A DNA stretch of 64,000 nt from Sycobia sp. Sy_11 (lineage: Eukaryota > Arthropoda > Insecta > Hymenoptera > Epichrysomallidae). Position 1 is the first letter of the stretch; each line of letters starts with the position of its first letter. Shown piece after piece: positions 1 to 12,729 of the stretch. The stretch is from the NCBI GenBank assembly GCA_018907035.1, contig JACCIC010000064.1, positions 1,224,501-1,288,500 of the forward strand, given 5' to 3'. Made by a program: the position numbers and the translations under genes. The notes under the pieces were generated by a model. The model was not told the origin of the DNA. It saw nothing but the letters and a program-made list of their open reading frames with translations, and searched no databases.

Positions 1-3000
1 CCGATAATAGGCCAGGTGGCCCTTCCGTTTGCCATAGCAGACGTAGAAATGGAGCTAGACGTCATCATAATTCCAGACTTGGAAAATGACTGTCTGCTCG
101 GTGCAGACTTCTACCGCGCCTTCAATGCGGTCATCCACCCGCGCGACAACACCATGTCGATCGAGGGTGCTGCGGATTTCGTTCCGTTACAACTCTGCAC
201 CGTCTCAGTTACCTCGGCGTATTCGCTTGCCTCTATAGGCTTGGCCGATATTGACGATAGTCAACGCCGAGCTCTCGAGGAACTCCTCGACCGGATGCTG
301 CCTCCAGCTGACCAGCCTCTGGGCTGCACGCATCTGACCGACCACGTGATCGATGTCGGCGATGCTAAGCCGATTAAGCAGCGTTATTATCCGGTCTCTC
401 AGAAGATAGAGCTGGAAATGCATGCGCAAGTTCGCAAGATGCTTGATCAGGGCGTAATTCGCAGATCAACCAACGAATGGTCTAGCCCCGTCGTGATGGT
501 TCGCAAGAGCGATGGGAGCTACCGATTCTGTGTGGACTATCGCAAATTGAATTCTGTGTCCAAGGTCAGCGCGTACCCGCTCCCTTACATGGACGTAATC
601 TCACGGAAACTGAGAAATGCGCGATACATCTCCACACTGGACCTCAGCAGCGCCTACCATCAGGTTCCTCTTCGTGAGGAATCGCGACACCTCTCTGCCT
701 TCACGGTTCCAGACATGGGGTTATTCGAATGGACCCGTATGCCATATGGTGTCGCCGGTGGCCCTGCCACCTTTCAGCAGTTAAGCGACAAGCTGATCGG
801 CCCTGAAATGGAGCCGGTGGCCTTCGCCTACCTCGATGATGTGATCATCGCTACGGAGAGCTTTGACGAGCACCTCAGGTGGCTCGAACATATCCTGAGA
901 CGGACTTCCGATGCCGGCTTGACCATCAATCGGCAGAAGAGTAAATTCGGACTCGCGGAGGTACGGTTCCTCGGCGTCCTCGTGGATCGTGACGGTTTTC
1001 GACCCGATCCGGATAAGATTGCACCAATCTTGACTTACGCCGCACCAAAGAACCTGAAGCAGCTCCGTAGGTTTTTAGGCCTTGCGTCCTGGTATCGCAA
1101 GTTCTTAGAGAACTTCGCAACGCTTGCTGAGCCTCTCACCCGATTAACCAAGAAGAACATCAAGTACCATTGGGGAGAAGAGCAACAGCACGCCTTCGAA
1201 CAAATCCGGGCGCTCGTCGCATCTGCACCCGTCCTTTCTCGACCGTCTTTTGGAGAAACGTTCGTCATCCAAACGGACGCCAGCGACTCGGGACTGGGCG
1301 CCGTGCTCACGCAAGCTGTTGATGGCGAGGAGCGCGTGCTCTCCTACGCTAGTCGCACGATGACTGCGGCTGAGCGTAACTATTCGGTCACCGAACGCGA
1401 GTGCCTCGCCGTGCTATGGGCTGTGCGTAAATTCCGCCCGTACGTCGAGGGCTATCACTTCCAGGTGATAACCGATCACAGCAGCCTTCGTTGGCTGCAC
1501 TCATTGCGCAACCCCACGGGCAGACTCGCCCGTTGGGCCTTGGAATTGCAGGGATACGACCACGAAGTCATCCACCGGAAAGGTACCTTGAATTGCGTAC
1601 CAGACGCCCTCTCTCGGTTGTACGAAGACGAGCCGACCTGCGAAGTCGCCTCCCTCGGCGTCACCGATGTGCAAGACCCCTGGTATTTGCGCCTTCGTAA
1701 GAAAGTGGTGAGCGATCCGACCAACCTCCCATGGTGGAAATTCGTTGGGCAGCGACTATACTACTACCGTCCCGATCCTGCCGTCGAAGATTTAGTAGAC
1801 GACCAGGATGCGTGGAAGTTAGTCGTGCCTAAAGAAGATCGTCGTACCGTTCTGCATGAATGTCATGAGGAGCCCACAGCTGGTCATTTCAGACGCCATA
1901 AAACATATGACCGAATTGTACGATCATACTATTGGCCATCAATGCACAAAGATGTGACATAATTTGTCCGTGACTGCACCGTGTGCCAACAATGTAAGGT
2001 GCAGCAGGCTGCACCAGCTGGCCTGATGGGCCATCGAACGGTCACCCGCCCTTGGGAAATAGTAGCTGGAGATGTGATGGGTCCATTTCCGCGATCTACC
2101 CGGGGATACGAGTATTTGCTCGTCTTCATGGATCTATTCACTCGCTGGGTAGAATGTATTCCCATCAGAAAGGCGAATGCGCAAACGACTCGCCGCGAGT
2201 TGAAAGATCGCGTATTTTTACGCTTTGGTACGCCCGAAGTATTCCTATCGGACAATGGCACCGAATTTCGTAATAAAATCATTGAGAAATTCCTTGTGAA
2301 GCGTGGGGTGGAGCATTCCATGATACCTCCTTATCACGCTCAAGCCAATCCGGTAGAGAGGGTCAATAGGACTCTGAAGACCGCGATAATCGCCTTCATT
2401 GAGGAGTCTCACAGTACTTGGGATGCGCACATCGCCGAGCTCATGTTCGCGTACAATACATCCGTACAAGACTCCATTGGCGTAAGTCCGGCCTTCCTTA
2501 ATACGGGTCGTCACCCCTCAGCCCCTGGCACACACCGTCGCCAGGAGGAGCAGCGCGCACAGATTGCGCAAGAAGAGGCTGCTCTACAACATTGGAAAGA
2601 GCGCATGGAGAAATTATCTGATCTCCATCTAAAGGCAGCGGAAAACTCGCAGAAAGCGCAGGCAAAGCAAGCTCGCTATTATAATGCGAGACGTCGCGAC
2701 GTGCATTACGCGATTGGCGATCGCGTATGGCGGCGTAATCGCATCCTCTCGTCAGGCATACAGGGCGTCAGCGCCAAACTGGCCCCAAAATTCGACGGGC
2801 CCTTTACCATCACGGAGAAACTCGGCACGAATGTTTATCGACTGGTCGACTCTACGGGAAGAGATGCTGGTAAGCATCACGTCGCCGACCTGAAGCCCTA
2901 CCATCGAGATCACGACCCCGAAGATGATAGCAGTTCCGACACGGAAGAGCCTTCGGGCGAAGAGCGTGACTGCGATGCGTCGAATTGTAATGTCGAGGCG

Positions 3001-3363
3001 AGCGAGCGAATCCGCATTGTAACACCACTGGTGAGCGTACGGCGCCCCGACGACGCGCCTCATTGTAATTCCGATACAAGCGTGCGAAGCGATACCCCCG
3101 CGGGCAATGCCACGCGATCTAAGACCGATATCGCACCGCGTAGATTAGGGAGGCCGCGTAGGACGCGAATCGTAACCCGTCGAAGAACCCAAGCGCGAGC
3201 CCCTGCGGAGCCCGATAACAGCGGAGCCGCCTGCCGTAACGACGTGCACCTGGTGAGGCGAAAAGTAGGTCGCCCCAGGAAGAGCGGACGCTCAACCCCG
3301 CCGCGGGACCAATCTCCCCGCCGCACTCGGGCCCAAGCCCGCGCCCGTCAACGGGCCGACTAG
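1..3363 (+). pseudogene. pol: Ty3/Gypsy pol polyprotein (protease end, RT, RNase H, integrase), one in-frame stop
   Basis: The frame is open from the window edge. It begins with the end of a retropepsin-like domain, followed by a reverse transcriptase with the YLDD catalytic box at 829-840. RNase H follows (TDAS, Asp codon at 1276). The integrase has a zinc-binding region (HECH at 1855; Cys codons at 1975 and 1984) and a catalytic D, D, E at 2071, 2251 and 2356, giving DD35E spacing. A KFDGPF-type motif after the core matches the C-terminal integrase domain of Gypsy elements. A TAA at 1960-1962 falls inside the integrase zinc finger in the same frame, so the polyprotein is interrupted by a single nonsense codon; the rest stays open to 3363. 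The tail has two AT-hook-like GRPR motifs (about 3139-3171 and 3262-3291). Gag and the 5' LTR lie outside the window. Codons are GC-rich compared with the flanking DNA. Confidence 0.92.
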
Positions 3364-3410
3364 CTTCGATTATTGACTGGCGCCGTTATTGACGGAGGAA
3401 CACCGGCGAT

Positions 3411-4196
3411 TGTTACCTCCAAAAACAACTGCGTCTAGGGAAGAGAGTTCTTTACCCGTCCTTCCTCATCCCAGTGATCCTCAGCGGTAGACCGCAGCCA
3501 CCCCGTTCCTCATCCTGACACGATGGTCGATCTGAGAGAGAGATGTTGGGTCGAGCTGTCACGCTTCGGCTACCAGCGGCTGGAGGGGGGGCGTGTGACG
3601 AGGAACGCAAGCACTGCGTGCGCCTGCCTTCCCCGTCCCGTTGCTCTCTCTCCAGCTGTAGCATGTACATATTTATCTGTATATTTATATGTAGAAATGT
3701 TTGTATGTTGCAGGCCGACGCACAACCACCGGCGGAGAGGTAAGTGAGAGAGAGAGCGGGGAGTGGGGAGAGACAGCCACGCGCGCGAATTAGGGAGACA
3801 GAAAGAGAGCCGCGAAGAGGACACACGCGTCGTAACCGGCCTTTCACGCACGTTTTTGCTTTGGCTTCTCGCTACGGTCGTGTCGTGACTAACGGCGTGC
3901 GGGAACACCTTGTGCTTCGAGTGTTTCCCTCGTCTCGTACCTCGTCTTCGGGGAGGGTACTTGATTGGACGCGCGTTCTGTGCCACAGTGTTGTGGGTGT
4001 GTGCGGTGCACACGCGCCGGGCAAGAGTCCGAGCGGACGAATTGTCGTCCGACCCCGCCTCCGCGGAATAGCCGCCCCATCCCGGGGTCTCCGGACGCCG
4101 ACGTCACCGCCGCTCCCGGCGAAGGAAGGTGCTGCCGCCGGACGAGTACGCGCTGCGGGACCAACGAGTTCCGGTTCCCTGTAAGTGGCAGCTCCT

Positions 4197-4240
<44 letters not shown>

Positions 4241-4560
4241 CGAACGCCCCGCGCGCCGTCGCCTCGGCGACCATCGGCCTGCGTCCCGCACGCCTCATAT
4301 ATAGGCGCTGCGTTGTATTCTTTGTTTGCACTGCGTTATTAAACCTTATTTAAATTTTAATTATTTTTATTCTTTATTATTATCAAGTGTGCTCCATTAG
4401 CCGCCCTGTCCCACGCGCAGTCCCGAACGCGATATTTCACCCTTCGCGAACCGCCCCTCTCCCTTGCCGGAATCCTTCGGGGCTAAGCCCAGCCGGGCAC
4501 AGATTTATAACGGCCGTGCCCGCCGTCCTCGTGCTCGAGGCGGACACGCGCACCGTTACA
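3411..4560 (+). repeat. Probable 3' LTR of the Gypsy element
   Basis: This begins 47 bp after the pol stop, downstream of a purine-rich GACGGAGGAA that could be part of the polypurine tract. It starts TGTTAC and ends GTTACA, giving the TG...CA ends expected of an LTR, with a length of 1150 bp. It is GC- and CpG-rich and stops abruptly at AT-rich DNA. Inside are a TATA-like CATATATAGG near 4296, an ATTAAA near 4336, and two strong splice-donor-like GTAAGT sequences (about 3740 and 4181). The 5' LTR is not in the window, so the boundaries could not be confirmed by comparing the pair. Confidence 0.55.
4198..4238. repeat. (CT)n microsatellite inside the Gypsy LTR
   Basis: About 20 uninterrupted CT units lie within the LTR. 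Several apparent ORFs around it are low-complexity artefacts. Confidence 0.95.
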
Positions 4561-7384
4561 CAATATATAATTAAGTGTAATGTAATAAATATATTTTTTG
4601 TATTCAAATAAACCTATTTATTGAATTCATTCAAATATACTTTTACTAAAATAGATTTATCTGAATTTTTTTTCGAAGTGGTAGTTGAATGTACATTATA
4701 TGCTTTAATAAATTGCTTGATATGATAATTTAAATAGCAATTGAATAAAACTTTATGTATAAAAATGTAATAAATGTTATTACATAATTAATTTACAGAA
4801 AGTGGAACCTTTTATTGTAACTTAAAATTTTTTGAAGAAATTAATATGGAAAAATTATAACTATGTACAAAAATTAAATTTTGTACAATGTTTGACAGAG
4901 GATTTGTTTTTTTAAGCATTATTTTATTATTCACAGGAAAATCGATTTCCTTTTTGAATTGACTCAAATGTAATTGTAACTGTATGATACACTAGTCGCC
5001 TTACTCGACTAGGTTGATAAATTGTTTATTTTATGTTTTACGGAATCCTTATCACAAATATTTAAGTTATCTTGTAAAATACGAAAAACCGCAAAATTAT
5101 TGTTAACAAGTTACAGATCACATCAAAATAGGCACATATTTCCTGTGGTATGCATTTTCTGTACCAATATTACTTGTCAGATAGTTGTCATAGTTAACAG
5201 ATGATATAGAATAGCCAATAGTAATATTACTATTAATTCCATATTTGTTAAGAAAGAACATTTATACAGAAAAAAATATATAGACTAAAAAATAACTATT
5301 TTGATCTTGATCTATCAGATGTTTGAAAAATACCATTAAAATGGTCACATTTTTTTTATTTCTGCTATAAACAGAAAGTTGTAAAAATGCTACACTAATT
5401 TTTCAAATTTTAAATATCTTACTTTGTATTATATATAAATTACACAATGGGAACATAGTTTTTAATAAATTTTCACAATTCATGTAAAAATTTCCAACTA
5501 TTTCTAAAGTAATTTTCTTATGTTCCAAAGATTTCTGGTTGATAAACGTAACTGGACAATTATTTACCATTGTAATTTTAGTGGTTCAGATTCGAAAAAA
5601 ATCCAGAAGAATTTTTTCTAAAAGAAAGTAAAATAAATTTTTTAAGATTCACACCACAAGCTTTTTGATCACCGTTCGGGCATTGTCAACAAAGTTCAAA
5701 TTATTTATTTTAAACGATGAATATAGTTATTTCCGGAATGAAATATCCTTAGTAATAATATTTAGAAAAAATTTTCTCGTTTCTTTTCAAAATTATCAAA
5801 ATTCCGAATTAACTCATATTTATTTTCATATTATTTTCTTATCATATTTAATTTCAGTCTTCTATGTGAAATTCATACAATCACCAAACAGTATACATAA
5901 CTATTTATTTCAAAAATTATATAGATTATAGAAGTACAGAGAGACTTATTTGAGAGTTAATTTCCCATGTGTCGTTCTGTTAAGTTAACGAGTTTTTGCA
6001 AATTTCCATTTTAATATCATATCATAAATAGATCATATTTAGCTTGAAATTGTCTTCGAAATCTCTACTTTCTACTAAATTATGATGATTTTGACAAGTT
6101 TTAGATGGACCATTTGAGCAATAGCTAAACCATTTGTAAGGTTTCCTTCTTTCCCTCGAGATAATTTACGTGGTAGTGCCAGGGTCACTTTGAAGGGAAA
6201 GGGAGTTTTTGGTAAAATCGGGATAAAATCACAAAACTAATATTGCTTATATGAATAAAATACTAAAAATATAATCTATTAAAATAATACAATAAGTTAT
6301 AAATAATAAACACCCTTCTCGCGTCGAGCTGTTTGATGTGTAATAAAACAACACAGCTTTTTTACTTTAGATTTACATTATACTCAACTCACCTCGGCCC
6401 CTAGTCGCTCATTACGTCACCAGTTTCTTTTGTCCAGCACTCAAACACGCTTGAGCCCGTGTACGCAGAATCACGTCTTCGTTGGTCTTTAATGAAGCGC
6501 CATGTAAGCATGATTCCAATGGTAATATTCAGGAATTTACTAGATTTTAGTAGAGCTCAGGAACAAGGGCAGCTCTAGGGAGGTTCTTTCGGCTGAATTA
6601 CGGAGAGAACTGATTTTGATGAATGTAGATAACATTCCAAAACTATTAGTTATATATCAGTTATAAGTCACAGCAATGTCTATAATCCTTTTAAATTATA
6701 ATTTACATTTTATTATTTACATTATTATTTACATTATTATTTACGTTTATTTACATACAGTATTTATGATCTGTCTGTTCCGATAATGGAGCTATAATAT
6801 CATGGTATATTAAATAAAAAAGAATCAATGCAATATACTCGTTTTCTTTATATTTCAGCTTAACACATATTGAAATAAAAAAATGATTTTTTTATTTTCT
6901 TTAATAATTTTAATTACTATGTTTCCTTTATAAACATAAGATTCCTATTATCAATTTATTTTTGCTATCTTATCCTATAGTTTTTATTATTTATGTCCTT
7001 CTTCGGTGCTTGTAAGTATTTTAATATTATAAAATAATTGAACGATAGGAATTTAACTTCAGTTTCTAGAATCCAATGAATATCAAGAATAATATATTAA
7101 GAATTCAAAAATACATCTTCAATTGTTATCAAAATTTGCATTTAAACTGTAGTTCTTCATCTCCTATAGCAATCTACTCTTTGGATGATATAGATATAAT
7201 ACTCTGATGTATCTTTTGCACTCCTAACTCTGCTTATTAACACCTTTCATGCATTTCTTTTAATTATTTTGGCTATATCTTACTTTATTTATAATGGTTC
7301 TCCGAAATTTAACTAATATGCACAATGCATTTATACATTTTCTGCAATTATATTTGTCAATACGTTTCGGAACTGATCGAAACG

Positions 7385-7385
<1 letters not shown>
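4561..7385. other. AT-rich intergenic DNA, no gene seen
   Basis: The ORFs here are short, A/T-driven and unlike known families. A slightly GC-richer patch at about 6380-6600 has no recognisable coding content. Confidence 0.6.

Positions 7386-7440
<55 letters not shown>
7386..7440. repeat. (AT)n microsatellite
   Basis: An uninterrupted TA run of about 55 bp directly abuts the terminal repeat of the mariner that follows. That is consistent with mariner insertion at TA. Confidence 0.95.
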
Positions 7441-7443
<3 letters not shown>

Positions 7444-8623
7444 TTTGTCAAATATCTCCCTTTCGCTTTTCTGCTCTTCATTCAATGCTTTATAAAAAGT
7501 GTTACAATGGTCAGATTTACTTCAAATATGCGCCGTTTTGTTCGATAATCTGTTTCCATCTAGACGGTAACTTCATAATACCCCTCTCCTGGAAACTTCA
7601 CTCCTCTCCTTATTTGCGAAGAACTCGGACAGCTACTGTACACAAGACTCTTTTGAGTCCAACTTTACACAACCAAGGGCGTTAGACATGGACCGGAACA
7701 GGTAGTAATGACTTGGCGCTATGTCCGGGCTATATGGTGGATGCGATAAAACCTCCCATCTGAACTCCCGTAGCTTCTGATGAGTCATCAACGAAGTGTG
7801 TGGTCTGGCGTTGTCCTGGTGGAATACTACACCCTTCCTGTTGGCCAATTGTCGACGCTTCTGGTCGATAGCCTGCTTTAAGCGGTTCAGTTGTTCATAG
7901 TAGATGGTAGAATTAAGCGTCTGGCCATATGGGAGCAGCTAATAGTGGATGATTCCCTTCCAATCCCACCAAACACACAACAAAACCTTCCTGGCCGTTA
8001 ATCCCGGCTTGGCCACTGTTTGGTACGGTCCACCGGCCTTGGACCACGACCGTTTTTGCTTAATATTGTCGTATGTCTACCATTTTTCGTCGCCAGTCAC
8101 CATCCGCTTCAAAAAAGGGTCGAGTTCATTCTGTTTCGGCAGCACATCGCAGGCGTTGATTCGGTCCAGAAGGTTTTTTTTGCGTCAAATCATGCGACAC
8201 CCAATCATCAAGCTTTTTTGTATTCAACCTTCTGCAGATAGTTTAAAATGGTTTGGTGACTATCTCTCATCTCTTAGGCGATGTCACAATAAGCCACATG
8301 TCGGTCTAACTTGATAAATTCCATGATTTGATCGGTATTCGTCGTCACAGGTTTTCCGCCGGCTGGCTTATCCATGGCGTCGTTTTCACCGGCTCTGAAT
8401 AATCGAAACCATTCCTGTCAGTTCGAAGTGATAGTGTGCCATCCCCTAAAACATCATTAATCTCACGGAACGTTTTTCGAGCGGATTTGCCTTTGACGAA
8501 GGAAAACTTTAAAATAGCGTCGTTTTGTATGTTATGTTAAGACCTTTCAAATGATGTATAATATTGCCAGATATGTAATATTCATAAGACAAAAAGGCGG
8601 AAGGGATATATTTGAGAACCTAA
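7440..8623 (-). mobile_element. Mariner-like element, family A (decayed, both termini present)
   Basis: Both terminal inverted repeats are recognisable: the left starts TTAGTTTGTCAAATATC and the right, reverse-complemented, starts TTAGGTTCTCAAATAT. TA dinucleotides flank both ends, giving an element of about 1184 bp. Related termini recur at 27418, 30495 and 38341, defining a family in this window. Confidence 0.85.
7517..8525 (-). pseudogene. Mariner family A transposase, decayed
   Basis: Conceptual reading on the minus strand gives mariner motifs in order: a helix-turn-helix region, a GDEKW-like first Asp motif near 8087, HQDNARPHT near 7790 (second Asp) and YSPDIAPS near 7730, where the third catalytic Asp is changed (SHYY instead of SDYH). 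Frameshifts and in-frame stops break it throughout. The best-preserved stretch is 7633-7848. Normal mariner transposases are about 345 aa; this copy spans roughly that length but cannot be functional. Confidence 0.85.
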
Positions 8624-8661
8624 TATATAAATATGAAAGTTTCATCAAATAAATTTTGTTA

Positions 8662-9320
8662 TCAATTAACACGACCCGCTCTTACTGAACAGATTGTATG
8701 CTGAATCAAATGATGATGATGCGACCGTATGGCTACCCTATCGTCGGCGCACGTAATAAATCGTATATTCTTTGTCATTTTCAGTATAAGTAAGATATCG
8801 TATTGTATATTTTCCATATCATGACGCAAGATAGAAGCTTGCAAGATCTCTCCATTTACACGATACTGTTTATTTTCGTAAAGTATTTTATACGTCAAAT
8901 TTCGGTTTCTTAAGTAGTGTCGTATAATACATAGGTCAGAGTCTATCCTAAAGGATAGATCTAGTGCTTCTAACATTTTCGTCCACTTGCCGCAGTTAAA
9001 AGCGTTTCAAATATCTAGATTAACCAGTAAAATTGCTGGTCTCGTCACAAGGCAAATTTTAGTGTTATTTCAGAAAATATTTGCTACATCCTTTACTGCT
9101 TCAACGATCAATAGTCCTTTTCTAAATCCATACTGTTAGTCGAATAAATCTCGGGTGCTGTGAATTGCCTCAGTTAGTCTGGTACTAAGCAACAGCTCAA
9201 AAGCTTCTCTGCCACCTTAAGAAGATGAAAAAACCTATACCAATTAGGTATCTTGGGACCCCTCTTACTTCGACGAATTCGGCGATTTATATCATCCAAC
9301 AGTACGTCTGCTTTCTATTC
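8662..9320 (-). pseudogene. Non-LTR retrotransposon reverse transcriptase fragment (R1-like)
   Basis: Minus-strand conceptual translation gives pieces typical of LINE reverse transcriptases: QYGFRKG near 9130, a NAFN-type motif near 9000, a YLRNRNL segment near 8900, and a damaged catalytic box (FITCADDRVAI) near 8755. Stops and frameshifts break the portion above 8976. The order matches the R1 clade more than others, but the clade call is tentative. No LINE ends are visible, so this is an isolated relic just downstream of the family A mariner. Confidence 0.6.
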
Positions 9321-10639
9321 TGTATTTGTCTTACTCTCAAATGTCTTTCTTTTTCTTTAACCGTTTATTTCGATCGAAGATAGAATTATCTTGTCAAACG
9401 ATGATCTTTCTTCGACAACTGTACTAATAGAACCTTTAGTCAGAAAAGTGAATGATCCCCCTTAGGTTCGCCAAAGCATTAGCTTCGTAAATTAGAATTA
9501 TTTCTGGTTAATTGAAAATTCGAAATTTATTTAGTGACAAGGAATGTCGGCAGTTATGGAAAAGTCAAGCATTTAGGTAAAAAATCTACTTAATTTATCA
9601 ACAAAATATACACTTGACCACTTTAGTGAAAATTATCAAGCTATTTAGAGCACTCTATTCGTATATTAAACACATCTCAAATAAAAACAGAGATCGTTTT
9701 AAATAATTAATATTAAACCATTTTATTTCATTTGAAATAAAGGCAATACTTAAAAAAAAGGTTGCAATATGCTCAAGAAGTTGACTTAATTAGGCATTAG
9801 TTGAATTTAAAATTTACTTTGTCTACAAACTCTATAAATGTTCTATCAAATTGATTTCTTTTTTTTAATCATTTAATTTATTTAAATTAATTATTAATTT
9901 TTTGGTAATTGAAGGAACTTTCTTTGGATGATTGTTGTTACATTTAATTTTACTAGTGACGGAGTAGTAATCTATCAAGTATTTTCTTATTCCATGAGAA
10001 CCTGGACTGCTGCCACATAACATATTTAACTAAGGTAAAAATTACCGGGAAAAGGTCATCTAATCCAAGAAATTTATATATATTGCTTCAACTTCGAATT
10101 ATGAGTTCGCTACAAGTTAAAAGTATAATTTTTAAAATTTTTTTCAAACTTGTCAACGAATACTTCAGCATATTGTATTTACTATTGAGTAATAATGAGA
10201 TTAATCTAGAGTAATAATGAACTATTTTACACAAAGTAATATTCCAAAATAAATTAATCACTACAAAATAATATACCTATTTATATAATAAAGTTTTATA
10301 ATACTACTAGATCTATCGTTCAAATTGATAAGTTCAAATTTATTTTTTTCAGGAATCTCGATAAGAAAATACATGAGGATGAATGTAAAAAAATATTTTA
10401 TAGATGCATGAGAATAGAGCAAGAATTCATCGAAAACTTTACAGGTATCAAATTTCATATTTATTTTTACCCAACTATTCTTTCTCTTAGCATTGATATT
10501 ATCTTTATTTTATTATTCATCCTCTAATTCATTTCTAAACAATAAATATCAATAGTTAGCACTAACTATAGTACTACAAAAACTACAAGCACTGTACAAA
10601 TATAACTTACAATTTATCGCTTATTACTTTTGAAATAAT
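9321..10639. other. AT-rich intergenic DNA, nothing recognised
   Basis: No coding similarity, terminal repeats or RNA genes were seen. Confidence 0.5.
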
Positions 10640-11396
10640 TTAATTGTACTTTTGTCGACTGCTTATATACAAATTAATAAATATTTTTTTCATTGGTCTT
10701 ACAGTCCAATCAAATCAATCGAAAACAATACATAACAATATCAATACATATCCACATTAACTTTAATTCATCAATACACAAAAATAATAAAAATAAAAAT
10801 TAAATTAAAAATTAAATTAAAAATTATAATGACAGTCAGACTGCCCTTATTTACAGTCACCCCTGTAGATTAATCTGAAAATAAAATATTAGCTTAAAAT
10901 ATTTTCTTTAGTAAAGTGCAGTCTGTCTGACTGTCCCCAAAACCCTTACCTAATTGACGATCCAGTCCAACGTTTCGAGCTCGCTACGGCTCCTCATCAG
11001 GGACTAAACTAAACTAAACTAAACTAAACCTTATATTCTAATCTATATATACCTTATCCCCACTACCAAATTTAGTAAATTAAATTTAAATTCCCCCTTC
11101 TACATAAATTGTTTAATACCAATCAACTTAATAAGGAATGATAAACATTGTCCAATTTACTAGACTCTAACATTAAATTCATATTATTCCGATTCCTGGA
11201 AATGTGAATACTTTCAAGACTCTCCCTTTTATAGTTATTATTAATACCATGTTCCAAAATATCCACATTCACAAAATCAAAAGAATGTAAAAACTTTAAA
11301 CAATGCTCGTTTAAACCGGAAGTAATATATTAGCTAGTCCAATATAGTATTTATTACAATCCATACAATTAATCTTGTAAATAACTCCTGATTTCC
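10640..11396 (-). mobile_element. Penelope-like element copy 1, 5'-truncated
   Basis: This contains the PLE 3' terminal sequence (TCTTACAGTCCAATCAA near 10700), the 3' untranslated region with GACAGTCAGACTG motifs, a hammerhead motif, and the end of the GIY-YIG coding region (about 11130-11396) with stops and a small deletion near 11320. The 5' part of the ORF is missing, as is common for target-primed elements. A pentanucleotide run of CTAAA units at 11005-11030 is specific to this copy. Confidence 0.85.
10965..11004 (-). ncRNA. Hammerhead ribozyme motif in PLE copy 1
   Basis: On the minus strand: GUCC, CUGAUGA, a GAGC/GCUC stem, GAAA, ACGU, then GGAC. The layout is identical to the copies at 17219 and 20808. 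Confidence 0.7.
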
Positions 11397-11591
11397 TGCA
11401 TCAAGATGAACGACTCAATCCTACAGATAGAGCTATAGAATGTAACAGGAACCAGGTCCAGTCTTCATCGCTCCTAGAGCTGGAACTTCTAATTAAGAGA
11501 AAGGCGTATCTTCTGGTTTAAAATCATCGCCGTAAACTAATTTGAAATAAATATAAACATATATTTTATAATATAAATATATATTAATATA

Positions 11592-11638
<47 letters not shown>

Positions 11639-12729
11639 TTTTATCGGGACGCTTACATTATAATGATAAGTTTAAAGTCTTATATGCCTGGAAACTGGCA
11701 TTTAGTTTGGCCTTATTGAAGCAAGGAACGAATTGTTAATATAGGCTCCCATACTACGGATACGGACTAGCCTTTTATGCCTTAGTTTTCTACCTGCAAT
11801 CAAGTTTGGACCCTGTAAACTATAAGTAAGGCATGCCTTCGCGCTGGGGACGATTTTTCAGAGTGCTTCTAGACTGCTCTTAAATTCACTTATTTTACTG
11901 GCTTGCGAGAATATCGAACTATAGACTTGGAAAAGTCGACTTAGCTTACTGATATTACTCTTAGAAGCTGTTGAAGTCCTACTTGACTTATGCACTTCCA
12001 AACAACGAAGTGGCGCATCTAAGTATACAGATAGTTGATTCCTCTTTAATCCCTTTTCCCCTATCATTTTAAAGCGTGGTATATTATGTGCGGGGTATGT
12101 GTCATTTACCCTCTAGTTATGTTCGAATTAGCTAAACGATAAGTTGATCATTTCGGAAGGAAAGAGAAGAAAAATTGCAATATATCTTTTGTTACTACTG
12201 ATAGAGTTAATAAGTTTATCTATTTATAGAAATGTGAGCAGAAAAAGTCTCTTTGTTTTAAGAAAACTTTTCTGTGACTGCCTTATGCAATTATAATTAA
12301 AATTAGCACAGGCTACTTTTCCTTCTTGAGAAATTCTACAACCTGTTCAGTACTCGATTTCATTAAAAATTTTCGCGAGATGTGTATAAGGAAAGTACAA
12401 GCTCGCAATCAAAAGGGAAGTATATACGTGGTCGCACACGCCGCGTTAACTTTTCGACGTCAAAATTTAGCGAAAGTTTGTTTCATTTGTTTACTAATAT
12501 TAGATTGCTTTGTATACTTCGATAAATATAATGCAAGGTCATTTTATATTGCAAGTATGAATAAGATAGTCATAGTATGTATCACTTATACGCCAGTGAG
12601 ACAAAAAGAAAAACTTCTTAAAATATAGATAGATCGTGGTTCACGTATTTCATTCGCGGAAGGAGTCGTTGCGCGCGTACTCATACGGTGGCGTCTCCAT
12701 ATTAACTCTCTACAGGCTGTAAGTTCAAA
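11397..12729. other. AT-rich intergenic DNA with an (AT)n microsatellite
   Basis: An AT dinucleotide run lies at about 11594-11635. No gene or element was recognised; the short ORFs at 11858 and 12326 match no family I know. Confidence 0.5.

Noticed and set aside
3744..4353. Several overlapping ORFs of 74-146 codons on both strands
   Set aside because: They lie in the GC-rich LTR with a CT repeat; Arg/Ser-rich readings with no domains.
11005..11030. CTAAA pentamer run as possible telomeric repeat
   Set aside because: The insect telomere unit is TTAGG; this run lies in the PLE 3' region and is a local expansion.
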